DNA from: Bombyx mori
Lineage: Eukaryota > Arthropoda > Insecta > Lepidoptera > Bombycidae
Assembly: GCF_030269925.1 (NCBI RefSeq)
Contig: NC_085110.1
Location: 6,696,001 to 6,760,000 of the forward strand
Reading direction: 5' to 3'
DNA: 64,000 nt
The translations under genes were made by a program, and so were the position numbers. The stretch's first letter is position 1, and the number at the start of each line of letters is the position of its first letter. Positions 48,401 through 60,400 of the stretch are shown one piece after another. Below the pieces are notes generated by a model. It was given only the letters and a program-made list of their open reading frames with translations, did not search any database and was not told the DNA's origin.

Positions 48401-51400
48401 AGCTTAGAGTCAGTAAAAAGAAACCTGAGGCATATTTTGAATGTCAATGTTGGTAAACCTGTAGAGCAACTTGAACATTTTCTCATGTAAGAGGTAAGTG
48501 AAAGCAAATTTACACATATGTGTAAATTTTGTCAAACATTGGGGGCTGTAAATCTAGCTTGTCTCACAATGCAATAAATTTGAAAGTTATCTATATATAT
48601 AAAAATGAATTGGTGTTCGTTAGTCTCGCTAAAACTCGAGAGCGGCTGGACCGATTTGGCTAATTTTGGTCTTGAATTATTTGTACAAGTCCAGAGAAGG
48701 TTTAAAAGGTAGATAAATATTAAAATTCTTGGAACTAAATAAATATAATAATTTTGATTTCTCTTTGATGTGACGGACTTCGGACTTCGGACTTCGGACG
48801 GATTCCTTTTGTTTGTATTAAGTTTATTTTATACAAAAGTTTAGGTTTTTTATTTATCGATTGAGGCACTACGAAGTCTGCCGGGTCAGCTAGTAATAAA
48901 TAATTATGACATTAAAATGGATTAGTTACAATGAGATTGAGAGCCAATCCAATAAACAAACTATTAAAATAAAAGAAATCATACAAATGCATGTGAATAC
49001 GCGGTCAGCAGTTTCTGTTGATTAAACTCAATATAATCTTCATTTTAGTCAATGTCTTAAATTATTATAACCTAACCTAATTATTACACACATTACATAC
49101 CATTATACATTGTACAAAGTAAAAATTCAAAACAAGAAGTCTAGTTTGATTTAAAAATGTAAAAACCCACAAAACACGACATTACGACTATAATTTTAAA
49201 GAAATTGTGACCATTTTAATGTACATTACTTTAAGATTATTTTAAAAATTTTAAACATTGACACACTAAGTTTTATCTGTATCTGTAGTTATCATAGAAC
49301 ATAAGATATTTAAAATTTAAATAACTTAAAAAAACTTAACTTATAAATTACTTAAAATTTATTCAATTCCTTTATTGTCTTCATACAAATTACGAACTGA
49401 AAATACACTTTGATTTGTATTCACAGGCCGCTCACTACATTGGGGAGATGTGTCGGTATATCCTAGCAACACCTCCGTCCGCAACTGACAGGCAACACAA
49501 AGTTCGAACCGTATACGGCAATGGAATGAGGCCAACCGTGAGTATGCATTTCGATAACATGCCATTCGACATATTATCCTGACTGCGTTTTCAAATTTTA
49601 TTAATATCATCGGTTTGCAGTACACTTCGAAAATGAACTCCATTAAAGTTATTTTCATTTCAATATTTAACTAAATAAAGACTTTATCAAGTACACAGGT
49701 GACCCGAAATGTTTCATAGAGCCCTTAACCTACAAACGTTTATAACGTAGCCTAGTTTAATTCATCTAATTTACACTCCCTTCCTCTCGTTAACCTCTTT
49801 TAGGGGAAAGAGGGTCAAAGTGATATACATTTAATTTACCTCGTACCTCTACTAAGTTACACGATAAGTTCGCACCAACAACTTTATCAAGGAATCTACT
49901 GGCGTGACCATTTATGCGTGACTTTGAAAGTAGGTCTAATAAGATTTCTGTTTGTAGGCCGAACAATATTAAAAGTTTCGCAATAGCAACGTACTTAGAA
50001 ATCTAATAACTACTGTTTATTAGCTCGTAGTTCGTGTCCAATAAAAGTTTAATTAAAGCGACTAGTATAGTAGATATACAAGTAGAAATAATGTCTACTA
50101 CAACCCTGCCTATTTCTGCCGTGAAGGGCAGTAATAGGCTCTTGACTTAAGGCCTGTGGTGGCATTTACGTTGTTTAGATCTATGGGCTCCGGTAACCTC
50201 TAAAACCAGATGGGCCGTGAGCTCGTTCACCCATCTAAGCAATAAAAAAAGTATAATCTCGTAAATACACAATTCTTTGAATTCGTTGCCGGCTGACATC
50301 CGAGTTTGCAAATCTGTTTCTGTTTTTAAATACAAGGTCAAACAATTCTATCTCTCATCAACCGAATGATCATTGTTCTATACTCTTCGTATATACTGTG
50401 TTACTTATAATATTTTGTATTCAATTTTAACAATATTTGCTATGTGTATGTGCATTACTATAATTCTCATATTGTATTTGTTATTTTAGCTGTTCTACAC
50501 ACACTCATCACTTTTAATTATTATTCTCATAATCCTCTCGCAGGTCTGCTGGAAGAGATTTCTTAAAGAAATAAGCAGTGCCTTTGTTTATAATTTTCCT
50601 ATTACTGTGTACTATGTCTTCTTTTTTAGTGTGTACATAAATAAAATAAATAAGTAGAAATTATATCAGAAATAAATCCAATATAAATTTTCATAATTTG
50701 AAATCATTTAGATCTGGACAGAATTCGTCAAACGCTTCAACATCAAACGTGTCGTCGAGTTTTATGGCGCAACAGAAGGCAACGCAAATATCGGTAGGTA
50801 GTCGTTGTAAATATATTTATATAAGTATTCGAAAGTGTCTTGATACCGAAAGAGACATGGAATGAAGTGCGTGAGTTCTCTAAAACAAATTAATAGAAGA
50901 TTCGTGAAGTAAAAAAAATATACCGCGAATTATATTATTATATGATTCAGGTAGATTTTTGCGATATAAATCTGAAAAAAATCTGCTAATAAGAATAAAA
51001 ATATTTCCTTTTAAACAAACATTTATGAGATGCATAAAATTTCCCAGTGGTGTTGGCACTAAGTGCAGCTTAGTTCGCACAATACCAACATACGGTTTCC
51101 TAATAATATATACCATAGCAATGGCGGATCCAGGGGGTGGGTCATGGGGGTCATGACCACCCCCTGAGCTGGTTCCAGGACTTAGGTGGACCACTAATTG
51201 AATATAATGATTTTATTTATATATTTTGTCACCATACAGATTTTATGTAACTACATACCTTCAATATTTAATTAATTTAATATAATAATATAATAACTTT
51301 GTATAATGGCAAACGCTTGGGAACGAACGCATCTAAATTTGACTATGTGACCCCCTCCTGGCGCCAAAGCTGGATCCGCCCTTGTACCATAGATAAATAT

Positions 51401-54400
51401 CTGTGTTTATCACACTTATGAGATACAGTTGGAACTACGAACTATAAACTTTGCCGATCGTGTGTGTTAATGAAGATATAGCCACAGGACAGAGAATTTT
51501 CCGAATCAAAATAATCAAGATTAAGTAACCAATACTCTATTCATTTTTATGTCTACTCGATAGGGAGTTTTATCACGGAATAAACATTGGAAGCAAGTAG
51601 TGAGGGAATCGTTTAGCAAAGGTGAAACAGATGTCAGGGAACAGGGAACTAAGAAATAGGACATTTTCTCAAAATTGTATTATCAGAGGTATAATTTTAT
51701 TCTCAAAGGTGCCTACAGGATTAAGGCCTAGGCCGCACTACGGTTTTTTCCCGGGAGCGGTTAACCGCTGTAACCGCGAAACCGCTTCATACGCACACAC
51801 TACAATTATTAACTGCGAATTCGCCCGCGATTTTCACAGTTTGAAGATGGATAAATTTCAAAAGAGCAGTAGCAGTGTGGCTTTGGTACTAAGAAATAGA
51901 TAAAAAGACAACGAAAATTTTACAAATGTTGGGTCTATCGACTTTCTAGCCGTAGATTTGAGAAAGGTTTCTTTCATAAGAAATATCGAAATTTAACCCC
52001 TAGAGAAATTTTTCAATTACTATCGGATGTCAGTAGCCAGTTTCATGGAAACAAAGTTTCGCAAATGTATTTGACATTTAAAAAAAACCGCCCGCGGTTA
52101 CGCATAGTGCGTGCACGGATACCTAGTTATATGGATTACAAATTTTGTTGCGGTTTTTTTCCGCGACAATTTTGTAACATTTCGCGGTTTTAAAATCAGT
52201 CGCGGGAAAGAACCGCAAGTGCGGCCGCTTGTATTCGTTTTCGTGTTTCATAAACTCAAACAGTTATTAACCGCTGCGGTTTCACCGTAGTGCGGCCTAG
52301 GCCTAACAGTTGGCGAACGTAGAATAATTTTCATTCAATATAAAGTTCGTTTGCACTGTACGTGACTTATTTTCGTAACATTACGTTAAGTAAAGAGAGA
52401 GACGACTCGTTGCGCTGTCTCTCGAACAAGCATAGTGATTTCATTAGCACTACTCCAGACTGGTGGTAGGACGTCTTGTGAGTCCGCACGGGTAGGTACC
52501 ACCGCCCTGCCTATTTCTGCCGTGAAGCAGTAATGCGTTTCGGTCTGCAGGGTAGGGCAGCCGTTGTAACTATACTAAGATCTTAGAACTTATGTCTCAA
52601 GGTGGGTGGCGCATTTGAGTTGTAGATGTCTATGGGCTCCAGGTGGGCTGTGAGCTCGTCCACCCATCTAAGCAATAAAATAAAAAAGCCTGCTATTGAA
52701 TATGACAACTGATGGACCAACGTAACCGCTAGTCAACACAGTAGGGCATAAAAATACAACAGCTGAAAACTGGTACACGAATACGCATACTTTCGTTGCT
52801 AATCATAAATATTCACTAAAAATATGAATAGTATGCTAAGGAAATGTATCTTCGTGTGTACGTTTAGCATACAGAGTAAAATCGCATTTAATAATAAAAT
52901 AAACTATAACATAAGAAACCAAAAAACGCGTTTTTGTTGCTAACTGAACTAAAAAATCCGAAAATAATATTCAATAAGCCCAAACAAATAATATCGTGCA
53001 ATGCGTCATGATAATCGCCTTATCGTTGCCGCCGCTGACTACTCCCCTGATCACGCAGGAGCCAGTCACCGTCGACGCCCTAGACACGTCCTTACAGATC
53101 GATCAGATCGATCAGATCCAATAAACTTTGCATTAGAGGCCTTCAGCTCTAACACTAGGCTTAGGGCAGGCAGGCTTAGGGACCCCGGTAACCGTACTCA
53201 TCGAACTCGACAAAGAGGTCGACGTGCAACCTAACCCATGAATCAGCTCGCTGAGTTTCTCGCCGAATCTTCTCAGCGGGTCGCGATTCCGATCCGGTAG
53301 TAGATTCATTCGCGAAGCAGCTGCTCTTGAGTTGTTAGGTCTCCTTCGGAGGCGCTCGGGCAGCTGTTAGCAAATCCCACCCCGAGCCTTTGCTCGCCCA
53401 CGTGTCCTGGTGAAACTGGAAAGACCTCTGGGCCACAAGTAATCGTTCAATTCTAAAAAAAAAACGTAAAAAAGCGTGGGATTTTATCGGAAAAAAATTA
53501 CGTTGGAAGGATTGCGACGTTGAAGTGGCAGGGGGCAGGCTAGATTGCTCGTAGAACGAATGGCATCTGAATCTGAATAAAAATGTTCAAATCTGTAAAA
53601 TAAAAACCATAGAAGTCAAACGATTTCGAAATATAGTAGTTTGTCCAATTATTGTTAACAAGATGCCACCAGGAACCTTCTTAACAAAACAGCTGTACAA
53701 ATTTTTATTGTAATCGAACGTGACAAATAAACAAATCTCATTTTTGAGTGATTAGATAGTATTATATTACCAGCATCAATTCTACCACTACGCATCAACG
53801 ATTGATTCATTAATCCTAATATTTTAATTACTTGTTTATTAAAAACATAACACGTCCAATGAAAAATGAGATTCTCAATCACCGTTTTTTAATGACACTA
53901 GCCTCCAAAACTTTTAGTATTTAAAAAAGCTACTAATATCTTACATAAATCTATGGTATCTATCTTTAATTTACACAAAGGTCAAAGTCTTATGTCTTGT
54001 TTGGATGTTTATTACTCAGAGATGGAAAAATGGCTTAACTATTTTGCATGAAATTTCACATACATATATTTAAATATGTATAATATATAGACATCTTATA
54101 CATACAAGTATGTATATGTACATATAAGTACGTACAACGCGTGTATTCCTTGGAGATTTTGTGTATAAAACAAACAGATCTACTAAATTACTGGTAGTTA
54201 TTTGGACCAGGAAGTGACACAAATTATAATATTCAATAGTTATGTGGAGTAAGTCCACACAATTATTTATCCCCGAAAAATTCAACGAGTTTCATTCTTT
54301 CTGAGTTATAAATTCAGCACGAATGAAACATCAGGCCACAGATATTCAATAATTAAATTTGTAATGTAATATAAATTATATTTGGCCATATAAATGGGAA

Positions 54401-57400
54401 TATCTTTCTAGACATCTGAAGTATAAGGTCGGATATACTTTTATAAAAACCGCTTTTATACAGGTTCGTTCATACGAGTTTTAATTTTTTTTTGGGTGTC
54501 TCGACCTTCTTTTGAACGACCTCGCCGCAAAACCTTTTATATTAACCATTGAAAGAAACATTTTCGTAAAAATATACACACACATCTGTAGGATGAGATA
54601 GTGATAGTCTAGTCAATGTTCACGATTGACTTCCACGGTGAAGGAATAACATCTTGTAATAAAAATCAAACCCGCAAAATTATAATTTGCGTAATCACTG
54701 GTGGTAGGACCTCTTGGGAGTCCGCATGGGTAGGTACCACCACCCCGCCTATTTCCGCCGTGAAGCAGTAATGCGTTTCGGTTCGAAGGGTGGGGTAGCC
54801 GTTGTAACTATACTGAGACCTTAGAACTTATATCTCAAGGTGGGTGGCGTATTTACATTGTAGATGTCTATGGGCTCCAGTAACCACTTAACACCAGGTG
54901 GGATGTGAGCACGTCCAACCATCAAAGCTATAAAAAAAAATACTAGATAGAGATAGCCTAGATTATTTTTTATTTTGAGTCCTTATTACTCTACTATTAG
55001 GTGTTTCAAGATTATCCATTCTTTCTGAGATACCCTGTATACAGTACATATTGTAAAAAAGTTTGGGATATTATGAAATGAACGAATTTATTCACTTCCA
55101 GTAAACATCGACAACAAGACAGGTGCAATAGGATTTGTATCGAGAATCATCCCCGCAGTTTACCCGATAGCGATTCTCAAGGTTGATCAAGAAACTGGCG
55201 AACCAATCAGGAATTCCAAAGGACTTTGCCAGGTATTGTATTTATAATGAATTTATTAAAAAAAACTCTGCCTAGGAATGGGTCTACATAAAATGCTACT
55301 AGTTACAAGCTCCTAAACGATAGGTATAATAGCTTAAATTTTTGTATAGGGCGTATTGTATTAAAAGTGGACAATGTTGTTAATACCGTTATCGATGATA
55401 GATAACCGACCAGTGTGCTTAGTTCTAGTTTTATTAACGTTCTCGATAGCGTAAAAGTTAACTCATATTTGTAAGCAATTGAAACTGCGCTTCTAGCGGC
55501 AAACGTAGGCAAACGTGCAACTCCATACAAATTTGAGTTAACTTTTACGCTATCAAAAACGTTAAAAACTCGCAGCACACTGCTAACATTGCTCAAGGTC
55601 TACCCTTTTGAAGGATAGAAAGTACAACGTAAATACGGCTATTCTACTCCTCAAACCGGAGAACGGTAGCACCACTCCTTAGGTGCTCAGAATAATGTAA
55701 TTATAAACACAGCCAATTTGCTAAATTAGGACACTGTTACTGTAGGAATCAAGGAAATTTGAACTCGTCTTGGCCTAATAGATAAGTCGCTCTCTGTACT
55801 GATATTGACCGTAAAGGTAACAATTTTTGTCATGAAATACATACTTGATAAATTTTCACGATTTATTGCTACGTTAAAAGATTAATATGTAATAAAAATC
55901 AAACTCGCAAAAATATATTATTTGCGTAATTATTAGTGTTAGGACGTCTTCTGAGTACGCACAGGTAGGGACTACCACCCTGCTTATTTCTGCCGTGAAG
56001 CAACAATGCGTTTCGGTTTGAAGTGTAGGGCAGCTGTTATACTGTAAAAACGGAGACTTAGAACTCATATCCACTTCGATAAAGTGGCACGACACGAGAA
56101 CTCTCTCATCGTGGCCGCCGGTAACTACATTCCCGATCCTGCGGACAGAATGGAAAGCAGTCGACGTCGCCCAAAACATGTCATTTCGGATCCTCCCGAT
56201 CCACTAACAGTGCTTTTAGGTACCTCAAGCACCGGTCATTGTTCTCGTCGAACCCGTCTCTTGCGACGAAGGGCTTGACGAGTAAATTAACTCACAGACA
56301 CACCCCACTGAGTTTCTCGTCGGATCTTCTCAGTGGATCGCGTCTCCGATCCGGTGATAGATTCTGCGAAGCACGGCTCTTGCTAGGGTTCGTGTTAGCA
56401 ACTACGTCAGGTTTGACCCCGTGAGCTCACCTACTAGTTAAGGTTACGCTGAAATAGCCTTTTTTTAATTTTTTGGGGGTTGGTGCTTCCCGCTTCCGTA
56501 GGTTTAACCCGCAATTCCCTACAAGTGACCCCTGGGTGGTGCAAAACGGGAGCCGAATTCATAATCGGTGGTAGGACTTGTCCGACTGGCTGGCGACCAC
56601 CCTCCAACTAGAGTCCGCCGCCAAATAGCCTAGCTGTGTTCCGGCGTGTGGGTTGGAGAGCCAGTTCTATTCCTTCCCTTTCCCCTTCCTTGCTGGGGGT
56701 GAATCTTGGTGACGTCTGGAACATGCGGAGCAGACGTGGGTGCGAGCTCACGGGGCGTGATTGTTTGACGGGGGTATAGGGAGACCTAGTGAAACGGTAT
56801 CCGCTGCCGCCCGCCGGTCAGTAGGGGACCTGAACCCGGGTGTCTCTACTAAACTCCGCCCCGGGAAGCTGTCCCGCCAACCGGTGTAAAATCCTGTCGT
56901 GCGGTCGTCGTGCCGGAGTCGGAGACCGGAGTGGATCCCGGCGATCGTACGCAGGGTGGACTGGGGGCCCTTCCATGCCCTGCGTCAGTCTCTCACGCAA
57001 CCCGTGGTCGAGCACGTACTATGTTCCGCGCTTCATTCAGGTGTTGCCTCGATCTCACCTCCAACATCCTACCTCTCCCAATCCTACTCTCCGGAAATAT
57101 AATTTATGAAGTCTAAAAAAAAGAAAAGGGTTTTACAGGCGGTTCCCCATTCCACATTTAATGTGGATTTCAGCAATGTCAGGGGCCTTCATAGCAACCT
57201 TGACGCCGTACACCACCACCTTGAGACGGCGCAGCCTGCCCTGCTTTTTTTAACGGAGACGCAGATATCTGCTCCGGACGATACCTCATACCTTGAATAC
57301 CCCGGCTACGTATTGGAGCACAACTTCCTACGTAAAGCCGGGGTGTGCGTATTCGTCCGGGCGGATGTCTGTTGTCGCCGTCTTCGGGGCCTCGAACAAC

Positions 57401-60400
57401 GGGACCTGTCCCTCTTGTGGCTGCGCGTGGATCACGGGGGCTGTATCCGAATCTACGCGTGCCTGTACAGGTCCCACAGCAGTGATGCAGGTTCAGCTCT
57501 GTTTGAGCATGTGCAAGAGGGGACTAACCGCGTGCTTGAGCAGTACCCATCTGCGGAGGTGGTGGTTCTTGGAGACTTTAACGCTCACCACCAAGAGTGG
57601 TTGGGGTCCAGAACCACTGACCTCCCGGGTCGGACTGCCTACGATTTCGCCTTGGCCTACGGCTTCTCCCAGCTGGTGACACAGCCCACCCGTGTCCCAG
57701 ATATCGAGGGGCACGAACCTTCTTTGTTGGACCTTCTGCTGACCACGGATCCGGCCGGATACAGTGTGGTGGTCGACGCTCCGCTTGGATCGTCTGATCA
57801 CTGCCTTATTCGTGCTGCCGTACCACTCTCTCGTCCTGGTCGTCGAACGACGACCGGGTATCGTAGAGTTTGGCGGTATATGTCAGCAGATTGGGATGGA
57901 TTGCGTGAATTTTACGCATCCTACCCATGGGGGCGGTTCTGCTTTTCCTCTGCTGATCCTGACGTCTGTGCGGACCGTCTTAAAGACGTGGTGCTCCGGG
58001 GGATGGAATTGTTTATTCCCTCCTCTGAAGTGCCCGTTGGGGGTCGCAGCAGACCCTGGTATAACAATGCCAGTAGGGATGCTGCACACCTCAAGCGGTC
58101 CGCATACGTGGCATGGGATAATGCCAGGAGACGTCGGGATCCTAACATCTCAGGGGAAAGGCGGAAATATAACGCCGCTTCCAGGTCCTACAAGAAGGTA
58201 ATTGCCAAGGCGAAGTCGGAGCACGTTGCTAGAGTTGGCGAGCGATTAAAGAGCTATCCCTCCGGGAGCCGTGCTTTTTGGTCGCTCGCCAAAGCTGCAG
58301 AAGGAAACTTTTGTAGGTCTAGTCTCCCACCACTGCGCAAGTCCGATGACACTCTGGCCCACAGCGCGAAAGAGAAGGCTGACCTTCTGGTCAAACTCTT
58401 CGCCTCGAACTCGACTGTGGACGACGGGGGTGCTACACCACCGAACATCCCCCGGTGTGATATCTCCCTGCCAGATATCTGCTTCACACAGTGTGCAGTT
58501 AGGCGGGAGCTCCGACTCCTGGACGTCCATAAGTCGAGTGGGCCAGATGGCATCCCCGCAGTGGTTCTGAAAACGTGCGCCCCTGAGCTGACACCTGCGC
58601 TAACGCGTTTGTATCGCCTCTCTTATTGCGCTAACAGGGTTCCGTCTTCATGGAAGACCGCCCACGTCCACCCTATCCCCAAGAAGGGTGACCGGTCGGA
58701 CCCGTCGAGCTATAGGCCTATCGCGATAACTTCCTTGCTTTCCAAGGTGATGGAGCGAATAATAAATACACAACTCCTGAAGTATCTTGAGGATCGCCAG
58801 CTGATCAGTGACCGACAGTACGGTTTCCGTCAAGGTCGCTCAGCTGGCGATCTTCTTGTATACCTTACTCACAGGTGGGCTGAAGCCTTGGAGAGCAAGG
58901 GCGAGGCTCTTGCTGTGAGCCTTGATATCGCGAAGGCCTTCGACAGGGTCTGGCATAGGGCACTTCTATCGAAGCTACCATCTTACGGAATCCCCGAGGG
59001 ACTCTGCAAGTGGATCGCTAGCTTTTTGGATGGGCGGAGCATCACGGTCGTTGTAGACGGTGACTGCTCTGATACCATGACCATTAACGCTGGCGTTCCA
59101 CAAGGTTCGGTGCTCTCCCCCACGCTTTTCATCCTGTATATCAATGACATGCTGTCTATTGATGGCATGCATTGCTATGCGGATGACAGCACGGGGGATG
59201 CGCGATATATCGGCCATCAGAGTCTCTCTCGGAGCGCGGTGCAAGAGAGACGATCAAAACTTGTGTCTGAAGTGGAGAACTCTCTGGGGCGAGTCTCCGA
59301 ATGGGGTGAATTGAACTTGGTTCAATTCAACCCGATAAAGACACAAGTTTGCGCGTTCACTGCGAAGAAGGACCCCTTTGTCATGGCGCCGCAATTCCAA
59401 GGAGTATCCCTGCAACCTTCCGAGAGTATCGGGATACTTGGGGTCGACATTTCGAGCGATGTCCAGTTTCGGAGTCATTTGGAAGGCAAAGCCAAGTTGG
59501 CGTCCAAAATGCTGGGAGTCCTCAACAGAGCAAAGCGGTACTTCACGCCTGGACAAAGACTTTTGCTTTATAAAGCACAAGTCCGGCCTCGCGTGGAGTA
59601 CTGCTCCCATCTCTGGGCCGGGGCTCCCAAATACCAGCTTCTTCCATTTGACTCCATACAGAAGAGGGCCGTTCGGATTGTCGATAATCCCATTCTCACG
59701 GATCGTTTGGAGCCTCTGGGTCTGCGGAGGGACTTCGGTTCCCTCTGTATTCTGTATCGTATGTTCCATGGGGAGTGCTCTGAGGAATTGTTCGAGATGA
59801 TACCGGCATCTCGTTTTTACCATCGCACCGCCCGCCACCGGAGTAGAGTTCATCCATACTACCTGGAGCCACTGCGGTCATCCACAGTGCGTTTCCAGAG
59901 GTCTTTTTTGCCACGTACCATCCGGCTATGGAATGAGCTCCCCTCCACGGTGTTTCCCGAGCGCTATGACATGTCCTTCTTCAAACGAGGCTTGTGGAGA
60001 GTATTAAGCGGTAGGCAGCGGCTTGGCTCTGCCCCTGGCATTGCTGAAGTCCATGGGCGACGGTAACCACTCACCATCAGGTGGGCCGTATGCTCGTCTG
60101 CCTACAAGAGCAATAAAAAAAAAAAAAAAAAAAAAAAATATTGCTTAGATGGGTGGACGGGCTCACAGCCCACCTGGTGTTAAGTGGTTACTGGAGCCCA
60201 TAGACATCCACAACGTAAATGCGCCACTCTCCTTGAGATACAAGTTCTAAGGTCTCAAGTATAGTAACGCTATCTCAAGGCTATCAGCTTAGGTAGGAAA
60301 GAAAAACTCATATCACTAGATGGGCAACGGAATTAACGTAGTTGATGTCTGTGGGCTCCGGTGACCACTTAACACCAGGTTTGCCGTGAGCTTTTTATAA

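Larger units (their letters stand above)
56072..60304 (+). mobile_element. Jockey-type LINE J1 copy split by a later LINE and Bm1
   Basis: Left part 56072-56459 (from CACTTCGATAAAGTGG through the tail to GAAATAGCC) and right part about 60267-60304 (CTCAAGGCTATCAGCTTAGG and poly(A)-like end) belong to one copy. Direct repeats AACTCATATC flank the whole (56062-56071 and 60305-60314). Confidence 0.88.

Noticed and set aside
53001..53234. Independent 77-codon gene
   Set aside because: It is the C-terminal scrap of a jockey-type RT followed by the family tail.
57493..59914. Many ORFs in other frames over the LINE
   Set aside because: Shadows of the 986-codon EN/RT frame, caused by its GC-rich codons.
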